Below are positions 47,370-55,488 of a stretch of 64,000 bases of DNA, in pieces. The translations under genes were made by a program, and so were the position numbers. Every line of letters begins with the position of its first letter. The first letter of the stretch is position 1. This DNA comes from Chloroflexota bacterium (GTDB lineage: Bacteria; Chloroflexota; Limnocylindria; P2-11E): positions 18,393-82,392 of the forward strand of contig VBFY01000060.1 of the NCBI GenBank assembly GCA_005889405.1, given 5' to 3'. The notes beneath the pieces are model-generated. The model ran no database searches and was not told the DNA's origin. It saw nothing but the letters and a program-made list of their open reading frames with translations.

Positions 47370-47840
47370 GTGCCTGGATCTGCATTTGAGTGGCGTGACA
47401 TCAGCGTCCCCTCCGTGGTCCTTCGTGGATCGCAAGGAGATGGCCTCGAGATCCACATTCGGTCGCGTACTGTGCCGGAACCAAGCTACAGCGGTTATGC
47501 GAGGGGCTACGTCGCGACGATCGCGGAAGGCACGGCGCAGCGGCACGAGAACGTGCTTATGGACATCGCGGACCCTTGGCACCTCGCGGATCTGCTGGCA
47601 AATGCGGTAACACGCTCCACGACAGACCGCACCATCTCGCTCTTCGACGATGGGATTACTCTCCGAATCGACCGACTCGATGACGAGACGTGGCGCATCA
47701 CCTGTCGTCCAGTTCCGCTGCCGCCACGGGACTCAAACTGGAAGTCATTTCCCGAGTTCAGCTTTGTTGTTGGCCGAACGGAGCTTGAGCGCGCACGACG
47801 CGAAGCCGGTGCGCTCGCCGCGCGTCTCCGAGACGAGTGA
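47370..47840 (+). CDS. Hypothetical protein (156 aa)
   Basis: GTG start, isolated ORF with no better-scoring competitor; no recognised motif. Confidence 0.5.
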   Translation: MPGSAFEWRDISVPSVVLRGSQGDGLEIHIRSRTVPEPSYSGYARGYVATIAEGTAQRHENVLMDIADPWHLADLLANAVTRSTTDRTISLFDDGITLRIDRLDDETWRITCRPVPLPPRDSNWKSFPEFSFVVGRTELERARREAGALAARLRDE

Positions 47841-47883
47841 GCGATCTGCCCTCGCTTAACTCGCGACGTGGTTCACCGCGCCT

Positions 47884-48474
47884 TCACTTCGTTTGGCTGA
47901 GGTAGACCGCGCCGAGCTTCACCAGCTCGAGCAGCGTCCGCGAACGAACGGGCTCCTGTCTCCACCAGAGGAACGCGTTCCACTCGGAGTCGTTCGCCGG
48001 GTGATTCCGGAATACGAGGCCACGCGGATCGAACGCGCGATGGAACTCGTATGCCGCGCGACGCTGGTGGTAGGGGCTCGTCACGAGGATCGCGGAGCGC
48101 AGCTTGCGCCCCGTCATGAGCTTCGCGACCTCGGCGGCATTCTCTTCCGTGGTCGTCGACGCACCTTCCACGAGCACCGCATTCTCCGGCACGCCCTGGC
48201 GGAGCGCCTCGCGGCGCATGATCTCGGCGGAGCTCACCGATTCCGGGTCGATCGCCGCCCCCGAGAACACGATGATCGGGGCCCAACCAGCCTTCCATAG
48301 CGTGATCGCGGTGTCCGCTCGTGCGCCGGTATCCCCGGAGATCGCGACGATCGCGTCGACCCTCTCGAGCGGATCTTCGACCGCGAGCCAGCTGCCTAAT
48401 AAAAGGAACGCGGTGAGGCCGGTGCCGACGCTGAGCAGGATGCCGACGAGCACCCCGGCGAGGAACCTACGCAT
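47884..48474 (-). CDS. YdcF-like (DUF218) membrane protein
   Basis: N-term TM; AIVAISGDTGARADTAI, VLVEGASTTTEENA, SAILVTSPYHQRRA. Confidence 0.85.
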   Translation of the reverse strand: MRRFLAGVLVGILLSVGTGLTAFLLLGSWLAVEDPLERVDAIVAISGDTGARADTAITLWKAGWAPIIVFSGAAIDPESVSSAEIMRREALRQGVPENAVLVEGASTTTEENAAEVAKLMTGRKLRSAILVTSPYHQRRAAYEFHRAFDPRGLVFRNHPANDSEWNAFLWWRQEPVRSRTLLELVKLGAVYLSQTK

Positions 48475-48500
48475 GCTCCGAGGCTATCGCGAGTGTTGCG

Positions 48501-48815
48501 TCAGGCTGGCGGCGCGGCGGGCGGCGGAACGCTGCGGTGTGCCTCGAAGCACTCCGAGCAGTACACGGGTCGGTCGGTGCGGGGCTCGAACGGCACCTGC
48601 GCAGCCTTGCCACAGTTGCTGCAGATGACGTCGTGCATGTTCGCGGCCCGCGCGGCGGCGCGTTCGGCCTTTGCCTTCTTGCGGCAGTCGGTGCAACGCT
48701 GCGGCTCGTGGAGCAGACCCTTCTGCTGGTAGAACTCCTGCTCGCCCGCCGTCCACACGAAGGCGTTGCCGCATTCGCGGCAGGAGAGCGACTTGTCGGC
48801 GAAGGCCATGGTCAT
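48501..48815 (-). CDS. Zinc-ribbon protein (zf-trcl/CxxC-CxxC type)
   Basis: CRECGNAFVWTAGEQEFYQQKG..CTDCRKK..ICSNCGK..YCSECF. Confidence 0.88.
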   Translation of the reverse strand: MTMAFADKSLSCRECGNAFVWTAGEQEFYQQKGLLHEPQRCTDCRKKAKAERAAARAANMHDVICSNCGKAAQVPFEPRTDRPVYCSECFEAHRSVPPPAAPPA

Positions 48816-48857
48816 CGCGTCGATTTCCGTGCGGAATCGTATCGCGACCGCGCAACA

Positions 48858-48886
48858 GCGAGGCCGGGCAACTCGCCCGGCCTCGC
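48858..48886 (-). terminator. Perfect 12-bp hairpin downstream of 48915-49805
   Basis: GCGAGGCCGGGC-aactc-GCCCGGCCTCGC; no strong U-tract. Confidence 0.6.
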
Positions 48887-48914
48887 AAAGGATCGGCTAC
48901 GACGGTAGCTTCAA

Positions 48915-49805
48915 TCAGCTTGCCGGATAGAACCGGAGCTGCAGGAGCTTGAGGCCGTTGTTGTCGTAGTTCCAAAAGTCGTTCTGGAGGCACGGGCTGA
49001 AGAGCGGGATCTGGACCGTTCCTGTCGCACCGAGGCACGTCGCGAGCGTCGAGCCGGCGACCACATTCAGGGTCACAAAGAGCAGCTCGCTCGTGACGTT
49101 CTGGAACTTGGTGTTGATGGCGCCGGTCTTGCGCACGAGGCTGAGTGTCGCGACCGAGCAGATGACTTCCTGAGTGATCGCGCCGGTGACCGGATCGACC
49201 ACGTTCTGGGTGGCGCACGTGGTCATGTCGGCACTGCCGCCCGGCTTGCCGAGCGCCCGGGCGTAGACCGTCCACTTGGCCGAGACGTCGAGAGGAAGTT
49301 GGAAGAGTGCTCCGTTGCTGTCGGTTGCATTCGCGTCCAGCACGTTGAAGGTCCCGGGAACGGCCGTGTCCGGGACCAGCATGATCTTGTTGACCTTGCT
49401 CAGGGTGGCGAAGTCCTTGCCGGAGATGTCGGCAGCCGACTGGCCGCCGAAGAGCTGGACGAAGATCCGGTGCCCGTTGTTGTCGTCCATGGCAGCGGTC
49501 TTGTCCTTCGGCACACCGATGATGTTGAGGTTGTAGTGCGAGCCGCTTGGCGCGCCATTGCCTGTGGTGGCGACCGAGGCGGTCGTCGTCGTGGGCGTCG
49601 TCGTGCTCAGCACCGCCGTTGGCTTGATTTCGGCGGTGGTCCGTTGCGCGTCCGTGGTCTTCGCTTGAGTCGTGGCGGCTTGAGTCGTCACGCTGGCTGC
49701 GGTGGCGGTGCTCGATGTCGCTGGCGAAACAACGTAGCTGCTCGCCACGAAAACCGTCGTTGATGCCATCACCAGCGCTGCGAGTCCAGACAGGATCCGT
49801 AACAT
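48915..49805 (-). CDS. Secreted protein with Thr-rich N-terminal linker, unknown function
   Basis: Signal-like MLRILSGLAALVMASTTVFVASS; TTTPTTTTASVATT. Confidence 0.65.
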   Translation of the reverse strand: MLRILSGLAALVMASTTVFVASSYVVSPATSSTATAASVTTQAATTQAKTTDAQRTTAEIKPTAVLSTTTPTTTTASVATTGNGAPSGSHYNLNIIGVPKDKTAAMDDNNGHRIFVQLFGGQSAADISGKDFATLSKVNKIMLVPDTAVPGTFNVLDANATDSNGALFQLPLDVSAKWTVYARALGKPGGSADMTTCATQNVVDPVTGAITQEVICSVATLSLVRKTGAINTKFQNVTSELLFVTLNVVAGSTLATCLGATGTVQIPLFSPCLQNDFWNYDNNGLKLLQLRFYPAS

Positions 49806-50058
49806 TTTGTACGCCTTCCCGCCCCTCTCCTCCCCGAACGAGAGCCGTCCGCCCGCGCTTTCTTGCGCCTCCTTTCAATGGCGAGCTTCCGCCTCGCTCG
49901 TCTAACGCTCCAATAAGGAGCTGAGCGGCCGGACTCTCGTCAAAATCGGGCCGGACCATCTTCTGGATCGTTCAGGGCCCATTCACCTGTGCGGCGGATC
50001 GGCTACTTGTGCACGCTCATCCGAGCTTTCTCCCCGGCGCCAACGCCCGAGGAACATG

Positions 50059-50107
50059 GCCGCATTCACGGCAGGTGAGCGACGTGTCGGCGAAGGGCCT
50101 TGGTCAT
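50059..50107 (-). pseudogene. Decayed 5' fragment of a zinc-ribbon (48501-48815-like) gene
   Basis: ATGACCAAGGCCCTTCGCCGACACGTCGCTCACCTGCCGTGAATGCGGC vs intact ATGACCATGGCCTTCGCCGACAAGTCGCTCTCCTGCCGCGAATGCGGC; 1-nt insertion shifts frame. Confidence 0.7.
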
Positions 50108-51000
50108 CAGGATGACGCCGTACGGCGGAGGCCTTCGACGAGCGTCGTCCGCGGCCGCCAGAGACCGTCGCGCCTTGCCTTCGACGCGTCCACGCAAGAG
50201 CGCTCGATCTCCGCTGGGCGCGCGGCGGTGTGAGTCAGCCCCTGCGGCCGGCCGAGGATCTCGCTGAGCGCGGCGATGAGATCGTTCACACTTGTCGCCA
50301 CGCCCGTGCCGATGTTGTACACGCCGTTCCAGGTGCCGGCGAAGGAGGCCACGACGGCATCGACGACATCGGACACGAACACGTAGTCACGCTGGGCGCT
50401 GCCGGCGCCGAACACGACGAGCGGCTCGCCGCTACGCCACCGAGCCAGGAAGATCGCCACCACCCCGCCCTCCAGGTCCTTGCGCTGCCGGGGTCCGTAC
50501 ACGTTCGCGAGGCGGAGAGTGATGGATGGGACGCGGCTCGCCGCGACGATCTGTTCGGCCTCGGCCTTGTTCTTCCCATAGTTCGACGTTGGTTTGACCG
50601 GCATGTCCTCCGCCGCGCAATCGGCTGTCTCGCCGTAGATCGCACCGCCGGTCGATAGGTTCACGAGCATCCGTGCGCCGAGCTCGTCCGCGATCTTCAC
50701 GATGTTCCGGGTGCCTTCGACGATCACGCGCCGATACAGGTCGGGCTTCTCCATCGACTCGACGACCTTCGTCTTCGAGGCGGCGTGGACGACCGCGTCG
50801 AAGGCCTCATCACGGAGCGCCCCCCGCAGCTGCCGCTCGTCAGACACGTCGGCTACGCGCAGCGGCGTACCCGTCGCGACGTTAGCGCGCGCCCCCGTGG
50901 AGAGGTCGTCGACGGCGACGACGGTGTCGCCGCGCGCCACGAGCGCGTCGACGATCGTGCTGCCGATGAAGCCGGCGCCGCCGGTGACAAGTACACGCAT
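50107..51000 (-). CDS. NAD-dependent epimerase/dehydratase (SDR)
   Basis: MRVLVTGGAGFIGSTIVDALVARGD; SNYGKNKAEAEQ (YxxxK). Confidence 0.92.
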   Translation of the reverse strand: MRVLVTGGAGFIGSTIVDALVARGDTVVAVDDLSTGARANVATGTPLRVADVSDERQLRGALRDEAFDAVVHAASKTKVVESMEKPDLYRRVIVEGTRNIVKIADELGARMLVNLSTGGAIYGETADCAAEDMPVKPTSNYGKNKAEAEQIVAASRVPSITLRLANVYGPRQRKDLEGGVVAIFLARWRSGEPLVVFGAGSAQRDYVFVSDVVDAVVASFAGTWNGVYNIGTGVATSVNDLIAALSEILGRPQGLTHTAARPAEIERSCVDASKARRDGLWRPRTTLVEGLRRTASS

Positions 51001-51015
51001 CTGTCGGATGCTCCT

Positions 51016-51079
51016 TTTTCCACAGCGGTGGACAACTCTCGGTGGATAGACCCGCGAGCGCGAGAAAATCGGTGGACCA
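51016..51079. promoter_or_regulatory. DnaA-box-like cluster
   Basis: TTTTCCACA, GGTGGACAA, GGTGGATAG, GGTGGACCA. Confidence 0.4.
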
Positions 51080-51189
51080 TCGCGCCGATCCCTTGGGGAT
51101 AGTGTCCTAGGCGGCCCGACCCTTCTCAGTCACCCTTTGGTCCTATAGCGAGCGATCCCCAAGGCGCATTTCATCGGATTCCGGTCCGA

Positions 51190-51218
51190 TTGACACCGAA
51201 CGTATGTTCTAAGATAAC
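51190..51218 (+). promoter_or_regulatory. Promoter with embedded LexA (SOS) box upstream of tandem dnaB
   Basis: TTGACA-N17-GATAAC; GAACGTATGTTC at 51198-51209. Confidence 0.8.
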
Positions 51219-51242
51219 TGCGACCCTGCACCAGGAGGCGGC

Positions 51243-52562
51243 ATGACGCTGGAGGGCACGAACCGGGCGCTTCCCTACGACGAGTCGGCCGAGCAACAGG
51301 TGCTCGGCAGCCTCCTCATCGATCGCGACGCGATCTTCAAGGTCGCGGACCTCCTCGGGAAAGATGACTTCTATCTGGCTCGGCACCAACGCATCTACGG
51401 GACGGTGCAGTCGCTGCTCGAGCGCCGCGAGCGCATCGACCCGCTCACGGTGCAGATCGAGCTGGCGCGCCGCGAGGAGCTCGACCGCGTCGGAGGCCCG
51501 GCCTACCTGCGCGAGCTCACCGAGCTCGTGGCCACAGCGGTCGAGATCGAACGTCACGCCCGCGTCGTGCGCGACCGCGCGATCTTGCGCCGCCTCCTGG
51601 GCGCGGCGACCGCGGTCGCGGCCGACGCGTACGGCGAACCGACGGATATCCCGCTCGCGCTCGATCGCGCCGAGCAGCGCATCTTCGCACTGCGCGACGA
51701 ATCCGCGAATGCTCAGCTCCGACACATCCAGGCGGCCCTGCAGGAGAACTTCGACCACCTCAGTCAGCGGATGGAGCGACCGTACGAAGTGAGCGGCATC
51801 CCGTCGGGCTTCCGCGAGATCGACTTCTACACCGAGGGCTTCTCCGCCGGCGACCTCGTCGTCGTTGCGGCGCGCCCGTCGGTCGGCAAGACGAGCCTGG
51901 GACTCGCGATGGCCTTCAACATGGCGAAGCGCGGCCATCCCACACTCGTCTTCTCGCTCGAGATGGACACCAAGCAGGTCGTGTCTCGCTTCCTCGCGAT
52001 GAATAGCCGGACCGATCTGCTCGCGCTGCGCACCGGCAACGTGTTCGACACGGAGGCCGCGTCTTCGCTCGCAAACCTGCCGATCCTCATCGACGACACG
52101 CCGGGCCTGTCCATCATGGAGCTGCGCACGAAGGCGCGGCGCGCGAGCACGCACGACCGTCTCGAGGTGATCCTCGTCGACTACATCCAGCTCATGCGCA
52201 CCGGCGAGCACGAAGAGAATCGCGTGCAGGAGATCGCGACGATCACGAAGAATCTCAAGTCGCTCGCGCGCGAGCTCAACGTGGTGGTCATCGGTCTTTC
52301 GCAGCTTTCGCGCGCCGCCGGCGATTCAGGTTTGGAGCCGAAGCTCTCGACGCTTCGTGAATCGGGGTCGCTCGAGCAGGACTCAGACGTCGTGCTGATG
52401 CTCTGGCGCGATAAAGAGGAGACCGCCGCAGGCGCGCCCAAGCTCATCCACGGCAGCATCGCGAAGAATCGCAACGGTCCCACCGGCATCTTCTCGCTGC
52501 TCTTCGCGAGCGAGCAGGCGAAGTTCTTCAGCCGGGCCTCGGACGATTCGATGCCGGTATGA
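51243..52562 (+). CDS. dnaB: Replicative DNA helicase DnaB, copy 1
   Basis: RPSVGKTSLGLAMA; VILVDYIQLM; SQLSRAAGD..STLRESGSLEQDSDVVLMLWRD; AGGAGG RBS. Confidence 0.95.
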   Translation: MTLEGTNRALPYDESAEQQVLGSLLIDRDAIFKVADLLGKDDFYLARHQRIYGTVQSLLERRERIDPLTVQIELARREELDRVGGPAYLRELTELVATAVEIERHARVVRDRAILRRLLGAATAVAADAYGEPTDIPLALDRAEQRIFALRDESANAQLRHIQAALQENFDHLSQRMERPYEVSGIPSGFREIDFYTEGFSAGDLVVVAARPSVGKTSLGLAMAFNMAKRGHPTLVFSLEMDTKQVVSRFLAMNSRTDLLALRTGNVFDTEAASSLANLPILIDDTPGLSIMELRTKARRASTHDRLEVILVDYIQLMRTGEHEENRVQEIATITKNLKSLARELNVVVIGLSQLSRAAGDSGLEPKLSTLRESGSLEQDSDVVLMLWRDKEETAAGAPKLIHGSIAKNRNGPTGIFSLLFASEQAKFFSRASDDSMPV

Positions 52563-53899
52563 CGGTCGAATACGGACTCGAACGCGGCACACCCAAGCCG
52601 CCACCCGAGAACCCCGAGGCCGAGGCCTCCCTCCTCGGCGCGGTCCTCATCGATCCGGCGATCTACGAGGGCATCGTGCGTGGACGCATCGCGCCTGCGT
52701 CGCTCTCGCGCGAGCAGCATCGCCTGATCCTCGGCGCGATCGAGCGCGTCGCGGAGCGCGGCGAGGCCCTGGGTTTTCAGACCGTGCAGACCGAGCTCGC
52801 GGCCCGCAGCGAGCTCGATGAGATCGGCGGCGCGCAGTTCCTCGTCGGCCTCATGCAGAACGTGCCGACGGTCGCGCACGCCGAGTCGTACGCCGCGATC
52901 GTCGAGCGCACGGCGCTCCTGCGCCGCCTCATCCAGGCCGCCAACGAGATCGCCCATCTCGCGCTGACCCGCGAGGACGCCGAGAGCGCCGTCAGCGACG
53001 CACAGGAGCTCCTCTTCGCGGTCAGCGAGTCGAGCCTGCATCGCGATGTCGTCCCCCTCGAGATCGCGCTGCGCCGTTTCGCCGACCAGATCACCGCGCG
53101 CGGCGACGACCAGCGGCAGGGCGTGCCCACCGGCTTCGAGCATCTCGACGCGAAGACCGGAGGCTTCCAGCCGTCCGACCTCATCATCGTCGGTGGGCGC
53201 CCAGGCCTCGGAAAGACGAGCCTCGCGCTGAACATCGTCTGGCACGCCGCGGTCGCAGCGCACAAGACCTGCGCGGTGTTCTCGCTCGAGATGACCGAGC
53301 TCCAGGTCGTGCAGCGGCTGATCTCGATGACCGCTGAGATCGACGGAAACCGCATGCGCCGCGGTCGGCTCTCGGAGAAGGAATTCGAGTCGATCAACTC
53401 CGCGTCGAACCAGCTGCAGCGCGCGCCGATCTTCATCGAGGAGTCGAGCCGTCTCACGGTGACTGACATCCTTGCGAAATCGCGGCGGCTCCAAGCCGAT
53501 CGTGGCCTGGACATGGTCGTCGTCGACTACCTGCAGCTCATCGAAGGTGTGGGCAATGACGAGGGCCGGGTGCAAGAGGTGGCGGTCATCACCCGAGCGC
53601 TGAAATCGATCGCGCGCGAGCTGGAGGTGCCTCTCGTTGCGCTCTCGCAGCTGTCGCGTCAGATCGAGACACGCGGCACCGAGCCGATGCTGTCTGACCT
53701 CCGGGAGAGCGGAGCGATTGAGGCCGACGCCGACCTCGTTCTGTTCCTCTGGCAGAAGGACCGCAAGGACCGCGACGAAAGCGTGGTGCGCCTGAAACTG
53801 GCGAAGCACCGCAACGGCCCGACCGGCGACTTCGACCTGCACTTCCAGTCCGAGCTGACGCGTTTCCGCGATTTGGGCGAGACTCGGGCGGACATCTGA
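52559..53899 (+). CDS. dnaB: Replicative DNA helicase DnaB, copy 2
   Basis: GRPGLGKTSLALNI; MVVVDYLQLIEG; SQLSRQIETRG..SDLRESGAIEADADLVLFLWQKDR; ATGA overlap with copy 1. Confidence 0.95.
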   Translation: MTVEYGLERGTPKPPPENPEAEASLLGAVLIDPAIYEGIVRGRIAPASLSREQHRLILGAIERVAERGEALGFQTVQTELAARSELDEIGGAQFLVGLMQNVPTVAHAESYAAIVERTALLRRLIQAANEIAHLALTREDAESAVSDAQELLFAVSESSLHRDVVPLEIALRRFADQITARGDDQRQGVPTGFEHLDAKTGGFQPSDLIIVGGRPGLGKTSLALNIVWHAAVAAHKTCAVFSLEMTELQVVQRLISMTAEIDGNRMRRGRLSEKEFESINSASNQLQRAPIFIEESSRLTVTDILAKSRRLQADRGLDMVVVDYLQLIEGVGNDEGRVQEVAVITRALKSIARELEVPLVALSQLSRQIETRGTEPMLSDLRESGAIEADADLVLFLWQKDRKDRDESVVRLKLAKHRNGPTGDFDLHFQSELTRFRDLGETRADI

Positions 53900-54318
53900 T
53901 GAAAGTCCTGTTCGTCGCCGGCTTCGGCCCGATCGTCCGCGACATGGACGCGGCGCTGCGCTTCTATCGCGACACGCTCGGCCTCCCGCTCGAGGAGAGC
54001 GGGGACGTTTCGACCGAGAAGGTCGACGGCGTCAAGCATCTCGGCCTCTGGCCGCTCGCCGAGGCAGCGGAATCGTGCTTCGGCTCGCGCGAATGGCCGT
54101 CCAACGTCGCCGCGCCGCAGGCGTGGATCGAGTTCGACGTGGAGGACGTCGCCGCGGCGGCCGAAGAGCTACGCGCGAAAGGCTATCGACTCCTCGTCGC
54201 TCCCAAGACCGAGCCATGGGGCCAGACCGTGGCGCGCCTGCTCAGTCCGGAGGGGATCATCGTCGGCGTCACCATCACGCCCTGGATGCGCGAACCGAAG
54301 AAGGAAGCGGGCGGTTAG
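53899..54318 (+). CDS. VOC/glyoxalase-family protein
   Basis: DMDAALRFYRDTLGLPLEE; LLSPEGIIVGVT. Confidence 0.85.
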   Translation: MKVLFVAGFGPIVRDMDAALRFYRDTLGLPLEESGDVSTEKVDGVKHLGLWPLAEAAESCFGSREWPSNVAAPQAWIEFDVEDVAAAAEELRAKGYRLLVAPKTEPWGQTVARLLSPEGIIVGVTITPWMREPKKEAGG

Positions 54319-54333
54319 ACCACACTAGGCCGC

Positions 54334-54420
54334 ATGACGTCGGCCCAGGCCTTCGTCCTGCTCGGCCTGATGCTGCTCCTCGGCGCGGCGATCCTGTGGT
54401 GGACGGTGCTGCGCAAATAG
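54334..54420 (+). CDS. 28-aa single-TM micropeptide (not in supplied ORF track)
   Basis: MTSAQAFVLLGLMLLLGAAILWWTVLRK*. Confidence 0.4.
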   Translation: MTSAQAFVLLGLMLLLGAAILWWTVLRK

Positions 54421-54424
54421 CGCA

Positions 54425-54874
54425 TCAGCGTTCCGGTTCGATCGCCACCGTCACGTTCGCGCGGACGTCGGTCAGCAAGCGGATCTCGACCGTGTGCACA
54501 CCGAGAGACTTGAGCGGCTCCGGCAAGTGCACCCTCGTCTTGTCGACCTCGACCTTGTGCTCGCGCTGCAGCGCGTCGGCGATGTCCTTGTTCGTCACGG
54601 AACCGAACGTCTTGCCCTGCTCTCCCGCTTTGAGGCGGAACACGAGCGTCGTCTCGGACAGGCGTTTCGCGAGCTCCTCCGCGTCGGCGTGAGCGCGGTC
54701 CTGCTTCGCGCGCTTGGCGTCTCGCGCGCGCGCGAGCACCTTGAGCTCGCCTGCCGTCGCCTCGATGGCGAGGCCGCGCGGCAGAAGGAAGTTCTGGGCG
54801 TAACCGTCAGCGACGTCCTTGACGTCACCGGGGCGGCCGAGTCCGGCCACCTCACGCTTCAGGATGACGCGCAC
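54425..54874 (-). CDS. rplI: 50S ribosomal protein L9
   Basis: MRVILKREVAGLGRPGDVKDVADGYAQNFLLPRGLA. Confidence 0.97.
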   Translation of the reverse strand: MRVILKREVAGLGRPGDVKDVADGYAQNFLLPRGLAIEATAGELKVLARARDAKRAKQDRAHADAEELAKRLSETTLVFRLKAGEQGKTFGSVTNKDIADALQREHKVEVDKTRVHLPEPLKSLGVHTVEIRLLTDVRANVTVAIEPER

Positions 54875-54883
54875 GGGTCCGCG

Positions 54884-55066
54884 CTAGTTGCTGGGCTGAG
54901 TGGTCTCCGCGAGCGAGCCGTCCTGCTCGCTCTTTCGGAGCTCCATCTCCCATGCGAGGACCGACGCGGCGACTGCGACGACTCCCATGACGGTCAGCGC
55001 GCCGATGATCGCGAGCAGCGCCTCGATGACGTCGAATACACCGCCGCCCGAGTCCCGGTCGCTCAT
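54884..55066 (-). CDS. Small membrane protein (60 aa)
   Basis: One long TM; GTGA/ATGA-type overlap with upstream DUF1232 gene. Confidence 0.6.
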   Translation of the reverse strand: MSDRDSGGGVFDVIEALLAIIGALTVMGVVAVAASVLAWEMELRKSEQDGSLAETTQPSN

Positions 55067-55488
55067 GCGTTATCTCCTTCGCGGTCGCGTGACAAGATCC
55101 GGTCCAATGTAGCGCGAAGCTCGCTCGCTCGACCGGACAGCGCGCCCTGAGCGCGTTCCAGGTCGTGCTTCAGCTCGTCGTCGTTGCGCGCGATGCGACC
55201 CATGTGCTCCTCGACGACCTCGGGAGGCGCGTTGCGGATGAAGAAATCGAGTCCGAAAATGAGCACGCCGAGATCGTCGAGCTGCCCGATGACCGGGATG
55301 AAGTCCGGGATGATGTCGATCGGGAACACGAGATAGCCGGCGATCGCACCGAGCACCAGCTTCTGCCGGGTCGGTACGCGCGGATCGCGCGCGAGCGCCC
55401 ACACCAAACGGGCGTATGCGGGCATCTTGCGCATCAGCTCGATCGCTTCCTTCGGGTCGCGGGGCGGACGGAATTCTCTAGCCACCAT
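55063..55488 (-). CDS. DUF1232 (YkvA-like) protein
   Basis: GAIAGYLVFPIDIIPDFIPVIGQLDDLGVL. Confidence 0.9.
   Translation of the reverse strand: MVAREFRPPRDPKEAIELMRKMPAYARLVWALARDPRVPTRQKLVLGAIAGYLVFPIDIIPDFIPVIGQLDDLGVLIFGLDFFIRNAPPEVVEEHMGRIARNDDELKHDLERAQGALSGRASELRATLDRILSRDREGDNA

Noticed and set aside
47950-47980. GAACGCGTTC as another LexA box
   Set aside because: Half-sites are separated by 2 nt, not 4, and it lies inside the YdcF-like coding sequence.
49806-49975. GEMM (c-di-GMP-I) riboswitch upstream of 48915-49805
   Set aside because: GAAA loop is present but the conserved GGACGCAAAGCC and downstream receptor elements are not.
51243-53899. Second dnaB as a prophage helicase
   Set aside because: No phage genes around; ATGA-coupled to the first copy and flanked by rplI, VOC and purA-region housekeeping genes.
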